Positions 46,401-55,359 are shown, counted from the stretch's first letter. The stretch: 63,157 bases of DNA from Planctomycetales bacterium (GCA_020426845.1 JAGQPF010000172.1:1-63157), one strand, 5' to 3'. Notes: generated by a model not told the origin, from the sequence alone. Numbers and translations are program-made.

Positions 46401-46960
46401 TGCGACGCATGGGCATGCGGGGAGAAATCGGCCGCCTCTACGGGGAGCTGGCCACACGTATCGAAGCGGGCCGCGCCGCCGCTGCCAAGCGAATCAGCGG
46501 AAAAGACACGGTGGAACGGCTCGAGTCACGGGCCATGGGCCTGCTGCTGTGTGCCGCCGGAGGCTGGTACTACTTCGGACAGAACGAACAAGCTCGCGAG
46601 GTGGCCAACTTGGTGCGTGTTCGCTTGCTGGACAAGGACCCGCTGCCCAACATCGAGCAGCGGAGTCTCGCCAAGTCATACGCCAGCGCTGTCGCTCAGG
46701 GCTCCGAGGCCGAGGCACTGGCAAGAATCGAGGAGCTGTTCGAGGTGCGAGGCAAGAAGACTCGCGTGCTGCGAAACATCGAAGACAACATGGCGACTTC
46801 CTCCCACTTCTCGATTTCGCAACTCGAGCTGATCGAGACCAGCGTGATGGCGCTGGTCAACGAGGACTTTTCACTCAGCGCCGACGGGCGGCGATGGCTG
46901 GACGAGGACGAGTTCCTGATTCGCAAGCGAATTCATGACGACGTCCGCCGCGTTGTGTGA
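43499..46960 (+). CDS. Giant helical-repeat protein of the FtsH-like cassette
   Basis: 1153 aa, no export signal or membrane segment. The N-terminal about 400 residues (HFPNWDTLLLAMTSG, GKQDKTLLRVVGPPYYTLLRAI, RIYWLHPLSGDEFVP) look globular and beta-containing. A charged linker (about 420-475, KKPPAKERSRQKEQDRAAK) leads to a long alpha-helical region (about 480-1153) of repeat character: ENAQDTTICWSNALWD, AKLVFAFALARLGENG, AREVANLVRVRLLD. No vWA MIDAS motif (DxSxS) was found. The ATG at 43499 is used; a TTG at 43481 would lengthen by six residues. Probably a scaffold or target-recognition subunit for the upstream protease. Possible relation to computationally described FtsH ternary systems could not be tested. 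Confidence 0.75.
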   Translation: MILHFPNWDTLLLAMTSGKLPADALASPLKACWEDDAITINTAAKLSKNESSELKKVGVEVRRTMGRRGVTDLRCWHQLFSLEPTAEIPDILDHTAVLFELADSRQLPELVAEMLRLGNDRQSFRHLQSGKQDKTLLRVVGPPYYTLLRAIEFANGRLPSRGTDARRQLRAYLEQSSRVWVQVGSRHPLGEHIKPPAGQLLLMRGERDWEYVDEHPFQDIYELIDPQLPRTATSWTEAPCEERIEVPLRLTRGSANDTAELWVIRERALEQMEQLIRNSDDQLLSQLRFAVVHQVGTDSDSAPTEPVVILRTRPACKRPPVLVLDAVGYRQYLRLPNLFVPVGRLVHPPLRQNTLSPLLSADASRIYWLHPLSGDEFVPESVLDSAFRPLDQWVTYVLDHHREAMTEWRDSHQFQFDEFVCADSDAKQKKPPAKERSRQKEQDRAAKSPRSARPPESKLPSGEGDDDLSLNFNLLADELIPQQKSELQVQLDEVEQEFAASEEPIDSPWRREQWIRLGMLNSALENAQDTTICWSNALWDARTANDLGAGGVPLSPAESASWLRAELRNAGQDDPESLSVDEVLALGAARPLTAGVVPAYLVHAVARGDNRLQTRLGDIAEFLHANEGFLPIRTMWLAWHSVYQLSDGDTLGLARARDRILERLFQNGLAPEANLPSFLRARGAGQSDRFRSLLKQIHELYDKVLRWIVDAKESARTPAYAKLVFAFALARLGENGDCEQLIREALVELADLDEVHIWLAGAFEARIRQTIRGERGQPLPAEVVEQLETMDKMSRYLVDRLRTFSLILEPHERVDAFTTWHGAYTDQLSAELAQMSSIADPVQLRGRLAALLSEHGADESRRLRVLPKALELSPRLGEAFARDLLNYSLTWLDSCNDVVQKAMLLNRSIYIAAHFGQNDALDAFVQRILDALPKIVEEYFTMQLKREPALKERIDTIERLFNESFRDLRRMGMRGEIGRLYGELATRIEAGRAAAAKRISGKDTVERLESRAMGLLLCAAGGWYYFGQNEQAREVANLVRVRLLDKDPLPNIEQRSLAKSYASAVAQGSEAEALARIEELFEVRGKKTRVLRNIEDNMATSSHFSISQLELIETSVMALVNEDFSLSADGRRWLDEDEFLIRKRIHDDVRRVV

Positions 46961-46975
46961 TCGGTGATCATTGTC

Positions 46976-47026
46976 GAAGGCCAAAGGCCTTCCTCAGCCT
47001 GGGGCAGAGCGAAGCGCCGCCCCGGG
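46976..47026. terminator. Double hairpin between convergent genes (repeat family GAAGGCC..GGCCTTC)
   Basis: First hairpin GAAGGCC-AAA-GGCCTTC (46976-46992, seven pairs). Second stem CCTGGGGC/GCCCCGGG (46998-47005 and 47019-47026, one G-T wobble). The gap is the 81 nt between the giant gene end (46960, +) and the WD40 gene end (47042, -). The same two hairpins recur at 54052-54106, also between convergent genes. A bidirectional terminator is likely; no long U-run is seen. Confidence 0.65.
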
Positions 47027-47041
47027 AATGCGTCGCCCTCG

Positions 47042-48037
47042 TCACTGGGGCTGGCAGATGCAAAGCACGCCGCGATGCAGGGCCGCGGCCTGCCGCTTGC
47101 CATCGGGATGCAGGTCCATTCCGCGCGCCGTGTCGGGAAGTTTCAACTTGTGCACTTCCTTGTCAGCCTCGCCCCAGTAGATCAGAAATCCGCCACCCGA
47201 TCCTCCCGAACAGCCGATCAGCATCCCATCGGGGGCGAAGCAACAACGCCAAATGGCGCCTTTGACACCTGCTGCGACATGCGACGTGAGCAGCTTGCCA
47301 TCGGACCATTGAAATCGCAGCACAAGCGGGTCGTTGACCGCGCCGAGCGGATTGGAGGCGTTGTGCAACCCTCCGCACGCCAGGTGCTGGCCGTTGGGTG
47401 AGAACGCCATGCTGCGGACGCCACCATAGTCGACCTGCTGGCCTCCGTTGTAGCTGTGAAGCGCCTTGGCCTCAAAGGAGCGCTCCAACTTCCCCGTGGC
47501 CACCTCCCACTGGCGCACGTCGCCCACCAAGTCGCCCGACAGCAGGTACTTGCCGCTGGGGTCAAACGCCAGACTGTAGATTTCGCGGGCATGCCCGGTC
47601 AGCTCACGGACCAACTCTCCGGTTGCCAGCGACCAGAGCTTGACGATCCGATCGTTGCCTCCGCTGGCCACCCATTCGCCATTGGGACTGACCGCCACGG
47701 CGCGAATCCAACCTACATGCGCCTTCACCTGGCGAATCGGCTGCGGCTTTTCGTCGCCGACGGGCCACCAGATGAGTTTGTCGTCGCAGCCGGCGGAGAC
47801 CATCGTCGCACCGTCGGGAGAGAACGCCAGGTCGCGAACCCAGCTCTCGTGCGCCGCCAGCGGCGTTTTGTGTTCGTCAGACAGCCGCCACCGCTGAATC
47901 GATTGATCCTCGGACGTGGCGAACACGTATTCGCCGTTCGGGTCGAAACGACACCACATCAACGGCGCGTCGTGCTTCCACTGATGCGTCACTTTCACCG
48001 TCTTCGGATCGAACATGGCCACGTCTCCAGATTTCAC
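47042..48037 (-). CDS. WD40 beta-propeller protein
   Basis: 331 aa with about six WD-type repeats, for example WVRDLAFSPDGATMVSAG, WIRAVAVSPNGEWVASGG, IYSLAFDPSGKYLLSGD, and final PDGKRQAAALHRG. No signal peptide, so a cytosolic protein-binding propeller. The 48037 start is GTG (VKSGDVAMFD); an ATG at 48016 with GGAG eight bases upstream is the alternative. It lies 78 nt after the hisB start on the same strand; a link to histidine synthesis is not implied. Confidence 0.8.
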   Translation of the reverse strand: MKSGDVAMFDPKTVKVTHQWKHDAPLMWCRFDPNGEYVFATSEDQSIQRWRLSDEHKTPLAAHESWVRDLAFSPDGATMVSAGCDDKLIWWPVGDEKPQPIRQVKAHVGWIRAVAVSPNGEWVASGGNDRIVKLWSLATGELVRELTGHAREIYSLAFDPSGKYLLSGDLVGDVRQWEVATGKLERSFEAKALHSYNGGQQVDYGGVRSMAFSPNGQHLACGGLHNASNPLGAVNDPLVLRFQWSDGKLLTSHVAAGVKGAIWRCCFAPDGMLIGCSGGSGGGFLIYWGEADKEVHKLKLPDTARGMDLHPDGKRQAAALHRGVLCICQPQ

Positions 48038-48115
48038 GGGTATGGGCTCTCTTCATGATAACTCATGAGAACCCTGGCGCCCGTGCGGAAGCTTGCAGCC
48101 CGCTGAACGAGCCAG

Positions 48116-48706
48116 TTAGAGCGACTCTTTGGTCGAAGGGAGCTGGTCTCCCATTCTCGGGTCCCGGCTGACCGCCGCCCGCAGCGAACGCCCGGCCGCC
48201 TTGAAGACCGCCTCCACAATGTGATGGGAGTTGGCGCCGTAATGGAGCAGCGCGTGAAAGTTCATCCGCCCATTGGAGCTGACCGCATTCCAGAACTCGG
48301 CCGCCAATTGCGAGTCGAACGTGCCAATCTTCTCTGTCGGGATCTGCACATTCCAGACAAATGCAGGCCGCCCGCTGAGGTCCAACGCAGTCGTGACAAG
48401 CGTCTCATCCATCGGCAACGTCATCGCGCCATAACGGCAAATGCCCCGCTTGTCGCCCACGGCTTGCTGAATCGCCAGCCCGAGGCAAATGCCGACATCC
48501 TCCACCGTGTGATGATCGTCGATATGCAGGTCGCCGGTCGCGCGAACCGAGAGGTCAAACGCCCCGTGTCGAGTCAGCAGCGTCAGCATGTGGTCCAGGA
48601 ACCCCACGCCGGTCGAGACGGAGGCGATCCCCGAGCCGTCCAATTCCAACGTCAATTCGATGTCGGTTTCCGCGGTCTTTCGCTGAATGGTGGCAGATCG
48701 CGACAT
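48116..48706 (-). CDS. hisB: Imidazoleglycerol-phosphate dehydratase
   Basis: 196 aa, sixth step of histidine synthesis, converting imidazole glycerol phosphate to imidazole acetol phosphate; Mn-dependent, forms large oligomers. Signatures: [39 protein letters not shown]. Length fits the stand-alone dehydratase (no phosphatase domain). The family begins at the ATG at 48706 ([16 protein letters not shown]); a longer frame from 48742 exists. No other his gene is present in the window, as is common in planctomycetes. Divergent from the giant exoprotein at 49053. Confidence 0.93.
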   Translation of the reverse strand: MSRSATIQRKTAETDIELTLELDGSGIASVSTGVGFLDHMLTLLTRHGAFDLSVRATGDLHIDDHHTVEDVGICLGLAIQQAVGDKRGICRYGAMTLPMDETLVTTALDLSGRPAFVWNVQIPTEKIGTFDSQLAAEFWNAVSSNGRMNFHALLHYGANSHHIVEAVFKAAGRSLRAAVSRDPRMGDQLPSTKESL

Positions 48707-49052
48707 TTCGATTCGTTTCCGGATGGTCCCTGGGAAGAGCAACTCTTGTTTATCTTATCGCTCACGTGATCCGGAGGCCTTGAGGAGGCCGCTGAAAAAC
48801 CGGGGATCCACGGCATGGCCGCCGGCGCCACGCTTTTTCGGCGATCTCTCTTCAACTATAATTCCTCCCACCCCCACAAACCCACCACCAGCCAGGCTTT
48901 CTCCGTTGGGAGGCCGTTCATTTCAGCAGGCTGACAGCCGTCCGAAATGCCGCGGCCCCGACATTCTGGCATTGTCGCTTGCGGAAACCACCTCACCGAA
49001 GTTCCGCGTACCAAGCGTCTCGCAACACGCCCCCTTTTCGCGCACCAAGATC
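48707..49052. other. Divergent intergenic region
   Basis: 346 nt between hisB (-) and the giant exoprotein gene (+). A somewhat AT-rich stretch near 48740-48770 (TTGTTTATCTTATCG) may hold the hisB or exoprotein promoter. An in-frame extension of the exoprotein to 48687 has no signal-like N-terminus and is rejected. No repeat or known operator recognised. Confidence 0.4.
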
Positions 49053-52000
49053 ATGAATACAACATCGCGCCTCCTCGGCCTTCTGTTGTTGCTGGTCTTC
49101 AGCTCCACACTGGGAGCTCAGGACTTCTCCCTGAACAAGGGCGACCACGTCGTCTATATCGGCAATACGTTGGCCGACCGCATGCAACATCATGCGTGGC
49201 TAGAGACGTACCTGCATGCGATTCACCCCGAGCACCAGTTGACGTTCCGCAACTTGGGATTTTCCGGGGACGAAGTGAACTTGCGTCAACGTGCGGAAAA
49301 CTTCGGGGCGCCCGACTTGTGGCTCGCCAAGTGCAAGGCCGACGTGGTGTTCTGCTTCTTTGGCTACAACGAGGCCCTCAAGGGCGACGCCAATCTGCCC
49401 CAGTTCACAACCGACCTGGGCAACATGATCGACCATATGCGGTCGCAAAAGTACAACGGCGCCTCCGCTCCGCAATTGGTCGTCTTCTCGCCAATCGCTC
49501 ATGAAGACCTGCGCAGTCCGAATCTTCCCGACGGCAGGGAGAACAACCAAAAGCTGGCGAAGTACACTGAGGCAATGCGGCGAGTGTGTGCGGAGAAGCA
49601 AGTCCGCTTCGTCGACCTGTTTGCCATCAGCAAATCGCTGTATGCCGAGGCCAAGCAGCCGTTGACCATGAACGGCATCCACTTGTTGGAGCACGGCAAT
49701 CGCGAGCTGGCCCGCGCCGTGCTGGCCGAACTGCTTTCCTCCGAGGCCATCCCGGTCGACGAGGCGGTCGCTGACCTCCGAAAAGCGGTGCTCGACAAGA
49801 ACTACCACTGGTTCAGCCGCTATCGAGTGGTCGACGAGTACAACGTGTTCGGCGGACGCTCGAAGTTGGCGTGGTTCGGCCAGTCCAATGCGGACGTCAT
49901 GATGCGCGAGATGGAGATCTTCGACGTCAAGACGGAGAACCGCGACAAGAAGATTTGGGCTGCCGCCGCTGGCCGCGAGTACGAGATCAAGGACGACAAC
50001 CTCCCCGCGGAACTGCCTGTCAAGCCGAACCGCGAGGGGCCGTTGACGGGCGGCGCCTTCCCCTACCTCTCCGGCGAGGAAGGGATCAGCAAGATGAAGG
50101 TCCAGGAAGGGTTGCAGGTCAACTTGTTCGCGTCGGAAGAGCAATTCCCCCGCCTGATCAACCCCGTGCAGATGGCCGTCGACACCGACGGTCGCCTGTG
50201 GGCCTCGGTTTGGCCTTCCTACCCGCATTGGAATCCAACCGAGCGGCGGAAAGATGCGTTGGTGATCCTGCCCGACGACAACAACGACGGCAAGGCGGAC
50301 CGGCTGACGGTGTTTGCCGACGAGCTGAACAGCGTCACGGGATTCGAGTTTTGGGGCGGAGGCGTGCTGGTCGCCGCGCCGCCCGAAATCTGGTTCCTGA
50401 AAGACACCGACGGCGACGACAAGGCCGACCTGAAAATTCGCATGCTGCAGGGCGTGTCCAGCGCGGACACGCATCACTCGGCCAACGCGATGCTAATCGG
50501 CCCCGACGGTTGGCTCTACTGGTCGCGCGGCATCTTCAACGTGGCGGCGTTCGAAACGCCCACCACCACCTTCCGCTCGGGTCAGAGCGGCGTCTATCGC
50601 TTCAATCCACGAACCTACGAAATCGAGTTCCATTATCCGATCGGCCCGAATCCTCACGGCGATGTGTTTGACCGCTGGGGGTTCCAGTTCGCCAACGACG
50701 GCACGAGCGGCACCGGCGGTTATGTCAGCCTCGGCAAGGGCCTGCGTCCCGGCAATCGGCAATGGTTCAAGAAGGAATGGCGCCCAGTCGCCGCTACTGG
50801 CATTCTCTCCAGCAGCCACTTTCCCGACTCGTTTCAGAACAACTTCCTGATCTGCAACACGATCGGATTTTTGGGCGTGCTGCAGTACGAGGTGGGCTAC
50901 AACGGCGCCGAAATCTCGGCGACGCGAACCACGGACTTGCTGCAATCCTCGGACGAGAACTTCCGCCCGAGCGACATCGAAGTGGGCGGCGATGGCGCCA
51001 TCTATGTGTCAGACTGGCACAACGTCCTGATCGGACACATGCAGCACAACATGCGAGACCCGAACCGCGACCATGCGCATGGCCGCATCTACCGGATCTC
51101 CGCCCGGGGCCGCGAGCCGCTCGCGCCTGTGAAGATGAAGGGCAAGCCGATCGCCGAGGTCCTGGAGAACTTCTTCTCCCGGGAAAACGGCACTCGGTAT
51201 CGCGCACGACTGGAGCTCAGCGGCCGTGAGACGTCGGATGTGGTTGAGGCGGTCGCAGCGTTCACCGCGAAGCTCGACCCGTCGAAAGTTAGCTCCGAGC
51301 GAGACGAGGCGCAGGCGTTGCTTGAGTGCCTTTGGGTGCACGAGGAGCACCGCGTGCCGAACCTGACTTTGCTCAAGAAGGTGTTTGGCGCCGAAGAGCC
51401 TCGCGTCCGCGCGGCAGCTATTCGCACGCTGGGCCACTGGGCCCAGCGAGTCTCCGAATGGGAGCCGCTGCTCAACACCGCCGCGCACGACAGCTCGGCG
51501 CTCGTTCGCGCCGAGGCGGCGAAGGCCGCCGTTGAGTTCGGCGGACTTGCCGCCACAGAGGCAATCTTTGCCGTGGCCACCAGCGAGACCGACCCGGAGC
51601 TGGACGACGTACTGGCGTTCGCTCGGCAGCAGATCAATGTCGACGCGATGATCGCCGACGCGATCAAGAGCGGCAAACCGCTTTCCAAGGGTGCCGAAGC
51701 CTATGCGTTGCAGAACGCCGACGCGAAGCTGCTGCTGCAAATGCAGCGTTCTCCAGCGGTGTACGGCGCTTTGTTGTCACGCGCCAGCATCCCGGCGCCC
51801 GAGCGTTGGCAAGCATTGCGGGCTGTCGCCGCGGAGCACAGCCGCACTGAATTTCAACAGCTTTTGTACAGCATCCACGACGCCGAAACGAACGGCCACA
51901 ACAGCCTCAAGGATTTGGCGGGCCTGCTCGCCAGCGCCGAGCCGCAGTTGCTCAAAGGCCAGGCGAGCGCCCTGAAGGACCTGGCGGATCGGACCAAGTC

Positions 52001-53984
52001 GTCCGACGTGCGGCGCAACACCTACACTGCTTGGTTGCGCGCCGGCGATGCCAAGTCGGCCCTCACCCATGCGATGCAATCCCGAGCCGCACTGTCCGAT
52101 GCGCTGGCCGGGCTGCGTGCCATCAACAATCCGCAAACGCTCGAAGCGTTGTATCCCGTCATTCGCCCGCTGATGTTTGAGCTGCCCGTGGCAATTCGCT
52201 TGGTCGAGGACGATATGCCCGGCGCCGGAGGACCTCCGGTCAGCTTCGAGTACTACGAGCCGAATCCGAAGAACGTCGCCATGGAGACGCTCGACGACAT
52301 TAAGCCCAACAAGGTGGGTGTGATGCCGGGATTTGCGACGTTTGTGCCGGGCGGCAAGCAAGACGGCTTCGCCACTCGACAAGTGGCGTCCTTGGTGGTC
52401 CCCGCGGCCGGCAAGTACGCGTTCTACCTCGCCTCGGACGACGGCTCCCGGCTCTATATCGACAAACGCGAGGTGATCAACAACGACGGCCTGCACGGCA
52501 TGGTCGAGCGGAGCGGAGAACTACAACTCGACGCCGGGCTGCACGAGATCTCCGTGCACTACTTCGACAACGGCGGCGGGGATGGACTGCGCGTCGAATG
52601 GGATGGCCCCGGTCTGCGGCGCCAAGCGATCACGCCCGACATGCTGCGTCCACGAGCGGGCGGCAACTTGCGTCAACAGGCGCTGCAGCTGCTCGCCGGA
52701 TGGCCCGGACACCTGCCGGAGAAGATTCGCGACTTCGCTCAATTGGCAGCTGACAAAGCTCTGTCCGCTCCAGCGCTGAGCGCCTTGGCCAGCCTGCCCG
52801 GGCGCCCAGTGCGAGACACTTTGTCCGCTGCCGAGGCCGAGGGAATTCTGCAGGTCGCGATGCAGCTGGCCGAGCAAGCCACGCCCGCCGAACGGCAGGG
52901 CAAAGCGTTTAGCGACTTGCTCTCCCTGGGCGGCACGCTCGCGGTCAAGCTCGATTCACGCGAGCAGACCGAACTGAAGCTGGCCGCATTGAAGGCCAGC
53001 ATTCCGGTGAAGGCCGACCCCAAGGTGATGGCACTGGGCATGGAGGTTTACTCGCGGGAGAGCCACTGCGCCACCTGTCACCAACCGCATGGCCAGGGCC
53101 TGCCCAACCTCTACCCGCCGCTGGACGGCAGCATCTGGGCCACCGGCTCGGAGGAGCGCATGATCCGAATGGTGCTCGACGGCATGCACGGCACGATTGA
53201 GGTGAAGGGCAGGCGATACAGCTCGCCACCGCTGCCTCCGATGACCGGTTTCCGTCAGCTGCTAAATGACGAGGAGATCGCCGCCGTGCTGACCTATGTG
53301 CGCAACACGTGGACCAACCGCGCGAAGCCCGTCGAAGCCCGCGATGTGACTCGCATTCGCGCGATCGACCGAGGAGCGGACGCCGCCTTCTGGCACGCGA
53401 ACGAGCTGCTCGCACTCTATCCGCTCGAAGACGGCAGCAAGCCGATTGAGAGCGCCACGGACGGCTGGGTGCCCAAATTCGTCAAGGCCTGGAAGGTCGA
53501 GGACTTCACCTCGACGCAGCTTGAAAGCGGGAAACGCAACTACGAAACCGGCAAGTTGATGTTCCAACGAGTTGGCTGCGCACAGTGCCACAAGCTCGGC
53601 GATGTCGGGGGCGTGTTCGGCCCCGATCTGGCCAAGCTGGACGACAAAAAACGCAACGCCGCCTACGTGCTGCAAGCGATCATCGACCCGTCCAAGGACA
53701 TTGACCAGAAATACGCGATGCACACCTACCGACTCGAGTCGGGCAAGGTGGTATCCGGGCTGATCGTCAAAGAGACCACCGACGAAGTCCACCTGGTGTC
53801 GGATCCCCTGAATCGCGATCGCCCGACCATCATCGACAAGGACGAGGTCGAAGCCGAGGCCAAGACGGTGAAATCGATCATGCCGCTCGGCTTGCTCAAC
53901 TGGCTCAAGCAGGAGGAGGTGCTCGACGTGATCGCCTTCGTGCTCGCCGGCGGAGACCAAGGAAACCCGATCTACAATCGCTAG
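49053..53984 (+). CDS. Giant exported SGNH / propeller / PA14 / double cytochrome c protein
   Basis: 1643 aa, Sec-type signal (LLGLLLLLVFSSTLGAQ). Order: SGNH/GDSL-like hydrolase domain (about 25-235, VVYIGNTLADRM, GYNEALKG), PVC-type membrane-bound-dehydrogenase propeller (about 330-680), HEAT-like repeats (about 720-950, EPRVRAAAIRTLGHWA), PA14 carbohydrate-binding domain (about 1055-1186, LASDDGSRLYID), and two c-type heme motifs: CATCH at residue 1339 and CAQCH at 1509, the latter opening the PVC heme-binding domain (KLGDVGGVFGPDLAKL). Tail follows the TIGR02603-like family. Start ATG 49053. Likely periplasmic/outer-surface redox protein tied to polysaccharide degradation; substrate unknown. 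Confidence 0.9.
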   Translation: MNTTSRLLGLLLLLVFSSTLGAQDFSLNKGDHVVYIGNTLADRMQHHAWLETYLHAIHPEHQLTFRNLGFSGDEVNLRQRAENFGAPDLWLAKCKADVVFCFFGYNEALKGDANLPQFTTDLGNMIDHMRSQKYNGASAPQLVVFSPIAHEDLRSPNLPDGRENNQKLAKYTEAMRRVCAEKQVRFVDLFAISKSLYAEAKQPLTMNGIHLLEHGNRELARAVLAELLSSEAIPVDEAVADLRKAVLDKNYHWFSRYRVVDEYNVFGGRSKLAWFGQSNADVMMREMEIFDVKTENRDKKIWAAAAGREYEIKDDNLPAELPVKPNREGPLTGGAFPYLSGEEGISKMKVQEGLQVNLFASEEQFPRLINPVQMAVDTDGRLWASVWPSYPHWNPTERRKDALVILPDDNNDGKADRLTVFADELNSVTGFEFWGGGVLVAAPPEIWFLKDTDGDDKADLKIRMLQGVSSADTHHSANAMLIGPDGWLYWSRGIFNVAAFETPTTTFRSGQSGVYRFNPRTYEIEFHYPIGPNPHGDVFDRWGFQFANDGTSGTGGYVSLGKGLRPGNRQWFKKEWRPVAATGILSSSHFPDSFQNNFLICNTIGFLGVLQYEVGYNGAEISATRTTDLLQSSDENFRPSDIEVGGDGAIYVSDWHNVLIGHMQHNMRDPNRDHAHGRIYRISARGREPLAPVKMKGKPIAEVLENFFSRENGTRYRARLELSGRETSDVVEAVAAFTAKLDPSKVSSERDEAQALLECLWVHEEHRVPNLTLLKKVFGAEEPRVRAAAIRTLGHWAQRVSEWEPLLNTAAHDSSALVRAEAAKAAVEFGGLAATEAIFAVATSETDPELDDVLAFARQQINVDAMIADAIKSGKPLSKGAEAYALQNADAKLLLQMQRSPAVYGALLSRASIPAPERWQALRAVAAEHSRTEFQQLLYSIHDAETNGHNSLKDLAGLLASAEPQLLKGQASALKDLADRTKSSDVRRNTYTAWLRAGDAKSALTHAMQSRAALSDALAGLRAINNPQTLEALYPVIRPLMFELPVAIRLVEDDMPGAGGPPVSFEYYEPNPKNVAMETLDDIKPNKVGVMPGFATFVPGGKQDGFATRQVASLVVPAAGKYAFYLASDDGSRLYIDKREVINNDGLHGMVERSGELQLDAGLHEISVHYFDNGGGDGLRVEWDGPGLRRQAITPDMLRPRAGGNLRQQALQLLAGWPGHLPEKIRDFAQLAADKALSAPALSALASLPGRPVRDTLSAAEAEGILQVAMQLAEQATPAERQGKAFSDLLSLGGTLAVKLDSREQTELKLAALKASIPVKADPKVMALGMEVYSRESHCATCHQPHGQGLPNLYPPLDGSIWATGSEERMIRMVLDGMHGTIEVKGRRYSSPPLPPMTGFRQLLNDEEIAAVLTYVRNTWTNRAKPVEARDVTRIRAIDRGADAAFWHANELLALYPLEDGSKPIESATDGWVPKFVKAWKVEDFTSTQLESGKRNYETGKLMFQRVGCAQCHKLGDVGGVFGPDLAKLDDKKRNAAYVLQAIIDPSKDIDQKYAMHTYRLESGKVVSGLIVKETTDEVHLVSDPLNRDRPTIIDKDEVEAEAKTVKSIMPLGLLNWLKQEEVLDVIAFVLAGGDQGNPIYNR

Positions 53985-54020
53985 CTTCCTTGAGGGCCGA
54001 AGGTCGTAGGCAGCAGTCCG

Positions 54021-54150
54021 TGAAGGCCAACGGCCACAGGCAGCATCCCCTGAAGGCCAACGGCCTTCCTCACCGCAGCCCGGGGCAAGCGAAGCGCCGC
54101 CCCGGGTAGGCCGCCCCACTATCATCCCTGAAGGCCAACGGCCTTCCTCA
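54021..54150. repeat. GAAGGCC/GGCCTTC hairpin repeat array (terminator-like)
   Basis: Two full hairpins GAAGGCC-AAC-GGCCTTC (54052-54068 and 54130-54146), a half copy at 54022-54036, and a GC-rich stem CCCGGGGC/GCCCCGGG (54079-54106). It occupies most of the 227-nt gap between convergent genes (53984 end and 54212 end). Same family as 46976-47026. Bidirectional transcription termination is the likely role. Confidence 0.75.
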
Positions 54151-54211
54151 CCGTAGCGAGACCATCAGACGACACCAACACAGGACGATCCCGCATTAAC
54201 GCCTCCGGCTT

Positions 54212-55138
54212 CTAATCGAAGAACGGGAACAGCTTCTTAATTTCGGCGGCGGTGGGCTGCCGGCCGTACTCGCAGATCTCGAACGACTCCGCGTACTTGA
54301 CCTTGGCGCCGCGCTCGGCGCCGTAGAGCTTCAGCAACGTTTGGCGAGCATCATCCGCCTCGCGGGATTGGCGACGCTGCCAGCGTTCGCGAAGCCACTC
54401 CATACGCTGCTCGGGCTGCGAGGCGGGCGGCACCTGCGCGACTTGTTCGGCGCTACCCAGCGCTCCGCCCTCAAACACCTGTGACTCGAGCTTCGCCACT
54501 GCGTTCAGCTTCTGTTCAAACACATCGTCGAGCGACACGGCGATGTCAGCCTGAAACGGATAGGGCTTCTTGAAACGATCGCTCGAGTAGAGGAAGACGG
54601 GATTCTTCTTGAGCGGCGGCGTGTCGGGGCACAGAAACGGCACGGCGACCATATACGCCGCATCCTGAACCAACACGCCGACGTACCGATGGTCGGGGTG
54701 ATAATCCCAGGGACGATGCGAGATCACGATGTCCGCATTCCACTGGCGAATCAGCCGCACGATCTTCTTGCGATTCTCCAGGTTGGGCTCCAGCTCACCA
54801 TCATGGATGTCGAGCACCTCAGCGGTCGTGCCCAGCACCTTGGCTGCCTCTTGCACTTCGGCCGTGCGCCGCTTCGCCAGCGGCCCCCCCGCCATGCGCC
54901 AGTGACCGATGTCGCCGTTGGTCACCGAAACCAACTTCACATGATGCCCTTGCTTGGCCCACAGGGCGCCGGTGCCACCGTCCTTGAACTCGGCGTCATC
55001 CGGATGAGCGCCGAAGCAGATGATTCTCAGTTTGCCGTCGTCGTCCTGCGCCGAAGCGAGGCCGCCAACGCCGAGAACCACGAAGGCCGCAGCCCAGCCC
55101 AATGCGAAACTTCTCTTTGGAAAACAACTGCGCGTCAT
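54212..55138 (-). CDS. Exported PIG-L family deacetylase
   Basis: 308 aa. Signal peptide (LGWAAAFVVLGVGGLASA, cleavage near residue 30). PIG-L zinc motif AHPDDAEF (H45, D47, D48) and the second site YHPDHRYVG. The family deacetylates N-acetylglucosamine-type substrates; here it is likely periplasmic. Ends in KLFPFFD. It is the last gene of the cluster with symporter, DUF1501 and DUF1549/1553 genes, with 221 nt between it and the symporter stop. Confidence 0.9.
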   Translation of the reverse strand: MTRSCFPKRSFALGWAAAFVVLGVGGLASAQDDDGKLRIICFGAHPDDAEFKDGGTGALWAKQGHHVKLVSVTNGDIGHWRMAGGPLAKRRTAEVQEAAKVLGTTAEVLDIHDGELEPNLENRKKIVRLIRQWNADIVISHRPWDYHPDHRYVGVLVQDAAYMVAVPFLCPDTPPLKKNPVFLYSSDRFKKPYPFQADIAVSLDDVFEQKLNAVAKLESQVFEGGALGSAEQVAQVPPASQPEQRMEWLRERWQRRQSREADDARQTLLKLYGAERGAKVKYAESFEICEYGRQPTAAEIKKLFPFFD

Positions 55139-55193
55139 GTTGGAGTTCCTGGAGTGAGGGCAGTTCCAATTGCCAGTGGGGCACTAATCCGCA

Positions 55194-55219
55194 GGTTGCA
55201 GGCTGGCAGCCTGCACTAC
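55194..55219. repeat. Short palindromic dispersed repeat, copy 2
   Basis: Inverted copy of 29677-29703 (GTTGCAGGCTGGCAGCC core). It lies in the 221-nt gap between the PIG-L gene start (55138) and the symporter stop (55360). Confidence 0.7.
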
Positions 55220-55359
55220 GACAAGTTTTACAACGCATTTCAAAAGCTTCCCGACCGGCAATCGGGTTGATAAAACCAGTAGGAAAACTGCATTAGATTG
55301 CGCCAGGGAAGGTTTTGAAATGCCCTCTACAACAGACTGCAACGATGGGCGAAGGCTTG

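Noticed and set aside
43499..46960. Von Willebrand A domain in the giant protein
   Set aside because: No DxSxS MIDAS motif was found; a vWA partner as in described ternary systems is therefore not claimed.
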